Of a DNA stretch of 64,000 nucleotides, positions 53,197 through 60,763 are shown piece after piece. Under the pieces are notes generated by a model. It was not told the DNA's origin. It saw nothing but the letters and a program-made list of their open reading frames with translations, and did no database searches. The stretch comes from Bradyrhizobium rifense (GTDB lineage: Bacteria > Pseudomonadota > Alphaproteobacteria > Rhizobiales > Xanthobacteraceae). The position numbers and the translations under genes are program-made. Within the stretch, counting starts at the first letter, position 1. Every line of letters starts with the position of its first letter. Location of the stretch: the NCBI RefSeq assembly GCF_008123425.1, contig NZ_VSSS01000067.1, forward strand, positions 186,001 through 250,000, read 5' to 3'.

Positions 53197-53620
53197 TCAT
53201 GCTCTGCAACACCTCGCCGACCATGGCGAGATGCGTGCCGTGGCCGGCATATTGCCGCTTGAGATCGGCGAGATAGGTGTTGGCGGCATTGAGCCGCTGC
53301 GCCAGCATGCGCGCGATCAACAGCGCGACCTCAGGCTCCCGCCTGAAGAGCGAGGCAGCATCCTCGAATTCGTAGACGACCGTGTCGGAACAGGCCCGCA
53401 CCGTCGCCGTGTGCGGCAGCCCCAGCAGCACGGACATCTCGCCCAGCACCGCACCGGGCTCGGCAATGGTGGCGACCACCATCTCGCCCTTGAGCACCTC
53501 GAGCTTGCCGCTCATCAGCACATAGAGATGGCCGGAGGCCCCGCCTTCGGTCACCAGATGCGTACCGGCCGCAACCTGCCGCTCCGTCCCACCGGTGCAA
53601 TAATCCAGAACTGCGCGCAT
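53135..53620 (-). CDS. Single-domain cyclic-nucleotide-binding protein
   Basis: 161 residues from ATG 53620, which has GGGAGC upstream; an ATG 18 codons earlier is possible. It is a Crp-type cNMP-binding fold: VAAGTHLVTEGGASGHLYVLMSGKLEVL, GAVLGEMSVLLGLPHTATVRA (the phosphate-binding cassette). No helix-turn-helix follows, so it is not a complete Crp/Fnr regulator; the C-terminus LAQRLNAANTYLADLKRQ is a coiled helix. Such stand-alone domains may be sensors that act through partners. Its 3' end overlaps the metallophosphoesterase gene by 62 bases. Confidence 0.78.
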   Translation of the reverse strand: MRAVLDYCTGGTERQVAAGTHLVTEGGASGHLYVLMSGKLEVLKGEMVVATIAEPGAVLGEMSVLLGLPHTATVRACSDTVVYEFEDAASLFRREPEVALLIARMLAQRLNAANTYLADLKRQYAGHGTHLAMVGEVLQSMINLPPLEVSPGSDRQSDPRM

Positions 53621-53702
53621 CGCCGAAAGCTCCCATCGCTGGGGATACCCTGGCGATACTAGAGCACGATCCATGCCATGCGGCAAATCAACCTGCGTCC
53701 GG

Positions 53703-54233
53703 CTATTCCGATAGGCGTTTTGCGAAGTGCACTGATTGCCAGTCCCCAAGGCCAGTGTCGCTAAAGCCCGCCCTTTTCGCAAGACCGCGCATTTCGGCAT
53801 TAGCCCGCGCGGTCTCAGCCGCGATCATCTCGTGACCGAGATCGCTCGCGCGTCTCTCCATCGCTGTCATCATCTGCAGGCCGACGCCTTTCCGCTGAAA
53901 GACATCGGCAACCGAGATAGCGAAATCGCCATGACGGGCGACCGCGTCATAAGCGTATCGCGTTTCTCCGATGATGGTGCTTTGCCCCTCATCCAGCCTG
54001 AGCTCCGCAAGCAAGGTGAAATAATCGGGATCGCTGACCTTGGCTACGCATTCGGCCGCGACGACGGCCAGGTCCGCCCGCGCCCCCATGAAGCGCTTGT
54101 TGCGCGTTGTCGTGGACAGGCCGGTGAAATAGATCGAGAGGCTCTCCACGTCGGATGCATTGGCAGCCCTGATCCAGACTGCACCATTCGTTTCATTCGG
54201 CTCAACAACGGCATCCGGAGACAGCCGTGACAT
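53703..54233 (-). CDS. GNAT-family acetyltransferase
   Basis: 176 residues. The acetyl-CoA-binding motif is VADVFQRKGVGLQMMTAMER, preceded by strands VWIRAANASDVESL and STIIGETRYAYDA and followed by AAETARANAEMRGLAKRAGFS. The acceptor is unknown. The start at 54233 has GAGAG upstream; a GTG 12 codons earlier is less likely. It lies immediately beyond the remains of the bchE-like gene. Confidence 0.85.
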   Translation of the reverse strand: MSRLSPDAVVEPNETNGAVWIRAANASDVESLSIYFTGLSTTTRNKRFMGARADLAVVAAECVAKVSDPDYFTLLAELRLDEGQSTIIGETRYAYDAVARHGDFAISVADVFQRKGVGLQMMTAMERRASDLGHEMIAAETARANAEMRGLAKRAGFSDTGLGDWQSVHFAKRLSE

Positions 54234-54371
54234 GCGCGAAGCTCTCGGCAGGTTGCGTGGACCGCACACCTAGCCGAGGCCGCGTATTTGCCGCTTGGAC
54301 AGGGCTGCCAATCTCGCGGCCAGAAGCGAACAGCGCGTTGTCCTGTGCCCGACATCACACAGGGGGCGCGC

Positions 54372-55590
54372 TCATGCAGCTTCGCGCTTGCCGACACGCC
54401 GCTCGGGCCGTGTTGCCGTCATCGACTGCTCCTCGGCGTCCTGCGGCCGGCCCCAGAACTCCCGCACCGTGGGCCCCCATCTCAGCCGTCGCGCGCGCAG
54501 GAATTCGAGGATCTCGTGCGGCCAGACCCTGCGGCCCATCTATTGCACAGATGCGGGCAGCCGCGCGAGAACTGCGCGACCACGGCGCGCATGCCGCCCC
54601 AATAGCTGTAGCGCGTACGATTGATCAATTCCCAGCCAATACGATCACGCCGAAATAGGGCTCATCTCGCGGGATGTCGCGCCAGTGATGGATCGAGAAG
54701 ACGCCGCCATAGACCAGCACGCGCGGCATGGCCTTGATGTTCATGCCTGGCCTTGGCGAAAGTGTTGACCGGGATACGAAATCCAGAAAGATTCTGGCGT
54801 GTTTCTGGCTGGACTTGAAGTTGCTCGTAGAGTTGGAAAAGAGCGGCGACACACGTAGTCGCTCGACAGCTTAGCTGTTCCATCGAACAAAGTTGGGCAA
54901 AACGATGACTTGGCAGTTCTTTCATGAGATCCACGGAGTTCGGGATTGGCCTGATCGGTTCGATCCTTCGGAGTAGCCAGTGCAATATTACGTTCAGAAC
55001 GACGCGAAAACGAAGCTGGGCTTCTTTGGCGCTTCGGCGCGCGGAGTATGGATCTTCGAGTTTTCCGGGCACGGTCTCGCCTTTGAATTTCACGCTTATC
55101 GAGCAGGAGCGTTCGTTGGCAAACAAAAGGACGATCCGAATAGTGAGAGCAACTTAGGTCCGGTGTGCAAGATCTGGATCAACGAATCCGATATCGCACG
55201 CATCTCACAAGCAGGCGCGCGCATCATAATTTCAGAGATTTCCGAAGGGCTACTCGATAGCCCTCTTCTCGCGAATATTCCTCGCTCCGAGTGGGTCGGA
55301 CCAAATCTCACTGGGGTGATGTTTGCACATGAGCCATTTCAAGAATTGAATTCGGCAGGGGGCGGCCGATGATCTATATCACTGCAGCCGCGCAAGCGAT
55401 CGCCCAGATCAAAACCCGGCCGTCAGGGACGCTGCTCAAGCTGCAATAAATCTTGCACAAATCCAGCGACAGCCAGAAACTGGCATTCGCCGGTCCCGCC
55501 GATCGCAAGCAGGCCGAGCGGCGGCAGATGATCGTCCGGAATCCGGCTTCCGATCGAGGGATGAGGCACGTTGATAAGAAGAACACGCAT
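54372..55590 (-). pseudogene. Fossil of a BchE-type B12-binding radical SAM cyclase gene
   Basis: Four pieces in correct gene order on the minus strand. (1) 55590-55494: MRVLLINVPHPSIGSRIPDDH and LPPLGLLAIGG, an N-terminus. (2) 54744-54626: a segment with PRVLVYGGVFSIHHWRDIPR, part of the B12 domain. (3) 54634-54542, another frame: YSYWGGMRAVVAQFSRGCPHLC, the radical SAM cluster with two of its three cysteines. (4) 54539-54372: a segment with MGRRVWPHEILEFL and WGPTVREFWGRPQDAEEQ to a natural stop. These match BchE (anaerobic Mg-protoporphyrin monomethyl ester cyclase) as I know it; most of the SAM barrel is deleted. The gap between pieces 1 and 2 holds an inserted opposite-strand gene. Confidence 0.72.
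54980..55372 (+). CDS. 130-residue hypothetical protein inserted in the bchE-like gene
   Basis: GTG start with CGGAG six bases upstream. The sequence is protein-like and AT-richer than its surroundings: LGFFGASARGVWIFEFSGHG, KIWINESDIARISQAGARII, SEWVGPNLTGVMFAHEPF. No domain recognised and no signal peptide. It lies antisense between two pieces of the broken bchE-like gene, flanked by an 11-bp inverted repeat, so it may have arrived with a small mobile segment. Confidence 0.5.
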   Translation: MQYYVQNDAKTKLGFFGASARGVWIFEFSGHGLAFEFHAYRAGAFVGKQKDDPNSESNLGPVCKIWINESDIARISQAGARIIISEISEGLLDSPLLANIPRSEWVGPNLTGVMFAHEPFQELNSAGGGR

Positions 55591-55724
55591 GGACTTTCGC
55601 TCCCGCTTTGGTTGGCGTGATCGTCCGTCCCACTTCTACGAAGAAGCCCAATCCCCCGACTGAACCCGAAGACATCGTGCGTGACTGCTGCGGAGACCCC
55701 TTGCTCGGCTCCGCTTGGTCAGCC

Positions 55725-56465
55725 TCACACCCGAGAAAGTGAGGGCACCTCCTCAGGCATGATGGCCTGAAGGCCGCCAAAGCGCCGCTCGCGGCCGTGG
55801 AACGAGGCGAGCGCCGTGGCGAGATCGCCCGCATCGAATTCCGGCCACATCCGTTCGGTGAAATGCAGCTCGGCATAGGCGCCTTCCCAAAGCAGGAAGT
55901 CCGACAGGCGCTTTTCGCCTGACGTGCGGATGATGAGATCGACGTCACGCAAGCCGGCCTCACCGGTAACCAATTGCGAGAAGGCTTCGCGGGTGAGGCT
56001 GGTCAGCGCGGCCGCCTTCGCCGCGGCATTCAGGATGGCATCGCGCGCGGAATAATCGACGGCGATGCGCAGGTGCAGCGAGGTGCCGTGGGCAGTGGCC
56101 GCCTCCGCGCGCGCGATGGCGGTGGCAATGCCGTCCGGCAAGCGGTCGCGGCGGCCGATCACGTTGAGCCGCACGCCGTTCTTCACCAGGCTTTGCACCT
56201 CATTGGCAAGATAGAACCGCAGTAGCGTCATCAGCGCTGCGACCTCGGCCTTCGGCCGGCGCCAATTGTCGGTCGAGAACGCATAGAGCGTCAGCGTGCC
56301 GATGCCCTGCTTAGGCGCGACCTCGACGATGCGGCGGATGGTCTCGACGCCGGCCTCGTGGCCGCGCAGGCGCGACAGGCCGCGCCGCGTCGCCCATCGT
56401 CCGTTGCCGTCCATGATGATGCCGACATGAAGCTTCTCATTGTGGGACGTGACGTCACTTTGCAT
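55725..56465 (-). CDS. uppS: Isoprenyl (undecaprenyl) diphosphate synthase
   Basis: 246 residues. HVGIIMDGNGRWATRRGLSR carries the catalytic Asp and diphosphate-binding residues; YAFSTDNWRRP and DLIIRTSGEKRLSDFLLWEGAYAEL complete the cis-prenyltransferase signature. It builds the C55 lipid carrier for peptidoglycan and polysaccharides. Strong GGAGG seven bases before ATG 56465. In alphaproteobacteria uppS normally sits between frr and cdsA; here it follows a regulator and a membrane gene, so this is probably a second paralogue. The 5'-side gap (55591-55724) shows no gene. Confidence 0.9.
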   Translation of the reverse strand: MQSDVTSHNEKLHVGIIMDGNGRWATRRGLSRLRGHEAGVETIRRIVEVAPKQGIGTLTLYAFSTDNWRRPKAEVAALMTLLRFYLANEVQSLVKNGVRLNVIGRRDRLPDGIATAIARAEAATAHGTSLHLRIAVDYSARDAILNAAAKAAALTSLTREAFSQLVTGEAGLRDVDLIIRTSGEKRLSDFLLWEGAYAELHFTERMWPEFDAGDLATALASFHGRERRFGGLQAIMPEEVPSLSRV

Positions 56466-56495
56466 TGCAAAGCCTCCAGTCAAAAAGGGGGACGA

Positions 56496-56870
56496 TCAGG
56501 TCGGGAGAATGCCGAGGCGGCCAAGTGGCGGTGCCTCGCGGCCGGCGGCCTTGGCGGCATCGCGCACGAGACGCTCGAGCACGGCGAGATAGTCGAGAAA
56601 GCGGCGGCGGCCGGTCTTGGTCAGACGGCAAGTGGTGTGCGGGCGATTGCCCTCGTAGCCTTTGGTCACCTCGACCAGGCCGGCCTCCTGGAGCACGGCG
56701 AGGTGCCGGCTGAGATTGCCGTCGGTGAGGCCGCAGAGCTGCTTGAGATCGGCGAAGGCAAGCCCCTTCGGGTGCGCCATCAGCGAGGTCAGAAGCCCGA
56801 GCCTCGCCTTCTCGTGGATCACACGGTCGAGCCCTTCATAGGAGAAAGGCGCGCTGTCACTCTTCGACAT
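56496..56870 (-). CDS. Winged-helix transcriptional regulator
   Basis: 124 residues. RVIHEKARLGLLTSLMAHPKG, FADLKQLCGLTDGNLSRHLAVLQEAGLVEV and TCRLTKTGRRRFLDYLAVLERL form one winged helix-turn-helix of the MarR/ArsR-like HTH_34 kind. Such proteins usually repress their own operon. The start overlaps the end of the membrane-protein gene by 14 bases, and uppS begins 31 bases after its stop, so all three look co-transcribed. Confidence 0.82.
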   Translation of the reverse strand: MSKSDSAPFSYEGLDRVIHEKARLGLLTSLMAHPKGLAFADLKQLCGLTDGNLSRHLAVLQEAGLVEVTKGYEGNRPHTTCRLTKTGRRRFLDYLAVLERLVRDAAKAAGREAPPLGRLGILPT

Positions 56871-57474
56871 CATTCTCTCCGGACGCGACATACAGAATGG
56901 CCGCCATCACCGACTGGCCGATCACGAAAGGTAGTCCCATGGTCCATGGCGACAGCATGTGAGTCCGGCTCGCCAGCACCACCACTGCAAAACCCGAGAT
57001 GAAGTACCAGGCCCCGGCAAATGCCACGCTGCGCGGCAACGAGCGGACCGAGGCAAAAATGCCGAGCGACACCAGGATCTGCCACAGCCCCGGCAGGAGC
57101 CACAGCGTTTCGGCCGCGAACTTCCACATCACCACCGCGAGCAGGATTCCGGCGACGCCAGCGGGCAAGAACTGCTCGACCGCCTGGTGGATCATGGCGT
57201 CGGCAAGGCCCGAATGATGACGACGCGAACGCGCGCGCATCTCGATCCAGATGATCAGGCCGGACAGCGCAGCCGCAACGAACCAGCCGAGAAAGAAGCC
57301 GAGCGGCGCGCCGGTGGGATCGCCGAGCAGCCAGAATTGCAGGATTGCGGTGACAAGCGCGACAGCACCGGTCGCAGCCATCGTCGCCGGACCGTAACCG
57401 CGGAACGCCGTACCGGCCGCAATCTGGCTGCGGATCGCCACGATGTCGGCCAGTGCCTTGTCGAGATCGCGCAT
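56857..57474 (-). CDS. Membrane protein of unknown function, co-transcribed with a regulator
   Basis: 205 residues with about five hydrophobic helices (ATMAATGAVALVTAILQFWLL, FFLGWFVAAALSGLIIWIEM, GVAGILLAVVMWKFAAETLW, WYFISGFAVVVLASRTH, GLPFVIGQSVMAAILYVAS). ATG 57474 is preferred to a TTG four codons upstream. It is the first gene of the apparent three-gene operon with the HTH regulator and uppS. No family I can name; pairs of such a membrane protein with an HTH_34 regulator are common. Confidence 0.72.
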   Translation of the reverse strand: MRDLDKALADIVAIRSQIAAGTAFRGYGPATMAATGAVALVTAILQFWLLGDPTGAPLGFFLGWFVAAALSGLIIWIEMRARSRRHHSGLADAMIHQAVEQFLPAGVAGILLAVVMWKFAAETLWLLPGLWQILVSLGIFASVRSLPRSVAFAGAWYFISGFAVVVLASRTHMLSPWTMGLPFVIGQSVMAAILYVASGENDVEE

Positions 57475-57674
57475 CGGCAACGCCAAAACTCCGCTCCACC
57501 CAGTTCACGGACCGGCATTGCCCGATCACTTTGTATCGCAAAGTATACCGCGCTACAAAGTAAAGGCAAGCCTGAAAGTCGTCCGCAAGGGACGCGACCC
57601 GATCGGACAACTGCCGGTTGCGCGCCACCTGCCCGCGCAGTTAAGATGCGGCCGAAGCGTTCCGGGGGGAAGTT

Positions 57675-58931
57675 ATGTGGTTAAGATCGTTTGTCGTTGC
57701 GGCTCTGTTGCAACTGAGTCTTGGCGAACTGGCGCATGCGGCGGGACCGTTCGGCTCCGTCAATGTCGGCAACTGGATCGGTGGCGCTTTCAGCAATGAT
57801 GAAACGGGCGCCTTCTCGCATTGCGCCGCAACAACGCCGTATGCGAGCGGTGTCATCCTCGTCGTCAGCCAAAATGCAGCCGGCACATGGTCGCTGGCTT
57901 TTGCGAGCCCCAGCTATCACTTCAACAAGGGCGAGAACGCCGCGATCGACGTGACCTTTGACGGGCAGGAGCAAGCCAGGCTTTACGCCACAGCGTATCA
58001 ATCCAACATGCTCACGGCCATTATGCCTGTCAATGTAGTGCGCACATTCCAAAAGGCGAGCCTGATGGTCGCAACGAGCGGCCGTACAGTCCTGAATTTC
58101 GACCTGGCCTCAACCGGGCCGGTGATCGCAGCCTTGGCCAATTGCGTGACCCGCGTGAAGGCCGACGGGCTCAGCAAGGCCAGCGATTTCACCAAAGGCG
58201 CGGCGAAACCGGCAGCCACGGCGGACAAACAAGGCGCGCCGCCTGCCAGCAAGCCCGGCAGAGAGGCCAAGAGTAGCTCCGGCTTCGACACTGGCTTCGT
58301 CGTCAGCTCCAACGGGCACATCGTCACGAACAACCATGTGATCGACGGTTGCAGCGACCTTAAGGGTAATCTCACCGGCGAGGCCGCGATGGTGTTGCGC
58401 GTCGTGTCGAGCGACGTGAACAACGATCTCGCCCTTTTGCAGGCGCCGTCGACCGCGACATTCAAGGAGTTTGCCCGGATCCGCGACCGCTCGATCCGAT
58501 CCGGCGATTCCGTCGTCGCGATCGGTTTCCCCTTCCACGGACTGCTCACCTCGGACTTCACCGTGACGACGGGCATCGTCAGCTCGCTCAGCGGCATGCG
58601 CAACGATTCGCGCTTCCTGCAAATCAGTGCGCCCGTGCAGCCCGGCAACAGCGGCGGCCCGCTGTTCGACACCACTGGTCAGATCGTGGGCGTGGTCACC
58701 GCAAAGATCCCCGTACTGCGCATCGCCGCTGCGACCGGCACCATCCCCGAAAACATCAACTTCGCGATCAAGACCGGCGCACTGCGCGACTTTCTCGACA
58801 ATTCCGTAGTGCCGTACCAGACGGCCGAGCCGAAGGGCGAGCTGAAGACCACCGACATCGCCGGCAATGCGCGGGCCTACACGATGCTGATCTCGTGTAC
58901 CGGTACGGAGCAGGCGGACGCGAAGAAGTAG
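57675..58931 (+). CDS. Secreted trypsin-like (DegP/HtrA-type) serine protease with novel N-terminal domain
   Basis: 418 residues. A signal peptide (LRSFVVAALLQLSLGELAHA) and an unassigned domain of about 150 residues (NVGNWIGGAFSNDETGAFSH) precede an alanine/proline linker and a chymotrypsin-fold protease. The triad is complete: TNNHVIDG (His221), VNNDLALLQ (Asp251) and QPGNSGGPLFD (Ser326). There is no PDZ domain, unlike DegP. It should act in the periplasm or outside. It stands alone, divergent from the membrane-protein operon. Confidence 0.85.
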   Translation: MWLRSFVVAALLQLSLGELAHAAGPFGSVNVGNWIGGAFSNDETGAFSHCAATTPYASGVILVVSQNAAGTWSLAFASPSYHFNKGENAAIDVTFDGQEQARLYATAYQSNMLTAIMPVNVVRTFQKASLMVATSGRTVLNFDLASTGPVIAALANCVTRVKADGLSKASDFTKGAAKPAATADKQGAPPASKPGREAKSSSGFDTGFVVSSNGHIVTNNHVIDGCSDLKGNLTGEAAMVLRVVSSDVNNDLALLQAPSTATFKEFARIRDRSIRSGDSVVAIGFPFHGLLTSDFTVTTGIVSSLSGMRNDSRFLQISAPVQPGNSGGPLFDTTGQIVGVVTAKIPVLRIAAATGTIPENINFAIKTGALRDFLDNSVVPYQTAEPKGELKTTDIAGNARAYTMLISCTGTEQADAKK

Positions 58932-58954
58932 AGCGGGCTGCCGCGTCAATCACC

Positions 58955-59060
58955 GCTGTCCTTCCCGCGAAGGCGAGGAATCCAGTACGCCGCGGCCTGT
59001 CGATTCTATCGCTGCGTTCTCGGAGTACTGGATCGCCCGATCAAGTCGGGCGATGACACC
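58955..59060. repeat. Intergenic palindrome with ATCCAGTAC/GTACTGGAT arms
   Basis: ATCCAGTAC (58980-58988) faces GTACTGGAT (59025-59033), and TCGCCCGA (59033-59040) pairs with TCGGGCGA (59046-59053), followed by TGACACC. The ending matches the hairpin at 8860-8900. It lies between convergent genes for the serine protease and the DUF899 protein. Confidence 0.68.
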
Positions 59061-59090
59061 TTATTGTAGGGACCAGCGCAGCCGCCCCCC

Positions 59091-59825
59091 TCACCCGTGG
59101 CAGCATGCGCCCTTCGCCTGCGGCTCATACTGGTCGCGCAGGCGGACCCAGTCCATCGGATAGGGCAGACCCTCCTCGTGACGGCCGAGCGGGGTGAGAT
59201 CGAGATATTGATAGGCCGCGTTCATCATATCGAGGCCGCGGGCGAAGCAGGAATAGGTGTGAAAGATCTCGCCGGCCTCGTTGCGATAGAACACGCTGAT
59301 GCCGGGCAGCTCCGGCCCATAGAATGGCGTGGTGCCGAAATTGTATTTCGGGGCGCCCTGATCGATCTGCTCGCGCGTGAACGAGACCTCGTAATCATAG
59401 TTGAAGTCGTTGTGGCCTGAAGACACCCAGTCAAAGCTCCAGCCCATGCGCTGCTTGAACGCCTCGAGCTTGTCGACTGATGCCAGCGAGATCGCGACCA
59501 TGGTGGTGTCGCGCGCCGCCAGATGCGGCACCATGCGCTCAAAACCATCGGCCCAGAACGAGCAGCTCTTGCAGGCGGCCTCCCAGTCGGGCGCGAACAT
59601 CACATGCTGAACCACGAGCTGCGGTCTGCCCTTGAAGAGATCGCCGAGCGTGACCTTGCCGTTCGGCCCGTCGAACGCATAGCTCTTGTCGACCTTAACC
59701 CATGGCAATGCGCGGCGCTCCTCGGCAAGGCGTTCGCGGGCCTGGATCAACGCCTTCTCATGCGCAAGATGAGCCTTGCGGGCGGCGACCCATTGCTCGC
59801 GCGAGACGATCTGATGTTGCTGCAT
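59091..59825 (-). CDS. DUF899 thioredoxin-fold protein
   Basis: 244 residues. The opening VSREQWVAARKAHLAHEKAL and RRALPWVKVDKSYAFDGPNG, and later MFAPDWEAACKSCSFWADGFE, MVAISLASVDKLEAFKQRMGW and GISVFYRNEAGEIFHTYSCFARG are characteristic of DUF899, a thioredoxin-like group without a CxxC active site. Function unproven; often near ArsR/AHSA1 pairs as here. It ends with CCHG. It is 28 bases downstream of the AHSA1 gene on the same strand. Confidence 0.88.
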   Translation of the reverse strand: MQQHQIVSREQWVAARKAHLAHEKALIQARERLAEERRALPWVKVDKSYAFDGPNGKVTLGDLFKGRPQLVVQHVMFAPDWEAACKSCSFWADGFERMVPHLAARDTTMVAISLASVDKLEAFKQRMGWSFDWVSSGHNDFNYDYEVSFTREQIDQGAPKYNFGTTPFYGPELPGISVFYRNEAGEIFHTYSCFARGLDMMNAAYQYLDLTPLGRHEEGLPYPMDWVRLRDQYEPQAKGACCHG

Positions 59826-59852
59826 GATGTCCTCCTTGAGGTCCCCTTGAGG

Positions 59853-60332
59853 TCAGGCGACGAAAGTGTCGAGCTTGTCGAAGAACGAGCTCCAGCCACG
59901 CTGGTGGTTGTCGCGCGCGGTCTCGTCGAAGAACTGGGCGTGATGAAAAATCATCAGCGTGCCGGCACTGTCCGGCTTCAGCGTGATCGTCACCAGCGAT
60001 TCGCGCTCCGGCGTCGAATGCCAGGCCCAGGTGAAGACCAGCCGCTCGTTCGGCACGACCTCGCGATAGAGGCCGCCCGCCTCGAAATATTCGCCATCCT
60101 CGCGCGTGAACGAGATGCGGTAGCGGCCGCCGGAGCGAACATCGAGCTCGGCATCCAACGTCGCCGGCTTCATGTTCGGCGGTCCGAACCATTGCACTAG
60201 CTGCTCGGCTTGCGTCCAGGCGGCGAAGACCTTTTCCGGCCGCGCGCGGAGCCGACGCGTGAGCGTGAGGCTTGGACCTTCGGTTGCGCGTTCGGCGCTG
60301 CGGGGATCGGCGTTGACGGCTGCGTTGGCCAT
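59853..60332 (-). CDS. AHSA1/SRPBCC-family protein
   Basis: 159 residues. The START-like fold begins LTLTRRLRARPEKVFAAWTQAEQLVQWFGPP and includes WAWHSTPERESLVTITLKP and the end helix NHQRGWSSFFDKLDTFVA. These bind hydrophobic ligands; AHSA1 members paired with ArsR regulators are of unknown role. Its first 136 bases overlap the 3' part of the ArsR gene in another frame, so the start (ATG 60332) lies inside that gene. The ligand is unknown. Confidence 0.86.
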   Translation of the reverse strand: MANAAVNADPRSAERATEGPSLTLTRRLRARPEKVFAAWTQAEQLVQWFGPPNMKPATLDAELDVRSGGRYRISFTREDGEYFEAGGLYREVVPNERLVFTWAWHSTPERESLVTITLKPDSAGTLMIFHHAQFFDETARDNHQRGWSSFFDKLDTFVA

Positions 60333-60661
60333 GGTTTGTCCTCCACAAAGGCGGCAAGGCGATCGAAACTCTCGGACCAGAATTGCGCGTAGCGATTGAG
60401 CCAGTTCATCGCCTGCTCCATCGGCTGCGCGGTGAGCCTGCAGGAGACTGTGCGCCCGGTCTTCTCACGCACGATCAGACCCGCATCGGTGAGCACGTCG
60501 AGATGCTTCATGATCGCCGGCAGCGAGATCGAAAACGGCGCCGCCAGATCGCTCACCGACAGGCTCTCCTTCTCGCCGAGACGCGCAAGCAGCGCACGCC
60601 GCGTCGGATCGGACAGCGCCGCAAAGGTACGATCAAGCGTCTCGTCCTGATACTTAACCAT
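60197..60661 (-). CDS. ArsR-family transcriptional regulator
   Basis: 154 residues. LDRTFAALSDPTRRALLARL, SVSDLAAPFSISLPAIMKHLDVLTDAGLIVREKTGR form the ArsR winged helix; no metal-binding cysteine cluster is seen, as is usual for the AHSA1-linked subgroup. The C-terminal 45 residues (STPIPAAPNAQPKVQASRSR and more) are low complexity and are encoded by DNA that also encodes the start of the AHSA1 gene. It likely represses the ArsR-AHSA1-DUF899 operon. Confidence 0.84.
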   Translation of the reverse strand: MVKYQDETLDRTFAALSDPTRRALLARLGEKESLSVSDLAAPFSISLPAIMKHLDVLTDAGLIVREKTGRTVSCRLTAQPMEQAMNWLNRYAQFWSESFDRLAAFVEDKPWPTQPSTPIPAAPNAQPKVQASRSRVGSARGRKRSSPPGRKPSS

Positions 60662-60763
60662 AAGGTTTAGTATAGGCGCAAACGCCATCCCGTCAAGCGG
60701 GAAGCACGCAAGAAAAAAGCCCCGCCTCCGGCGGGGCTCCATTCACGGTCACTCCTGAGATCG

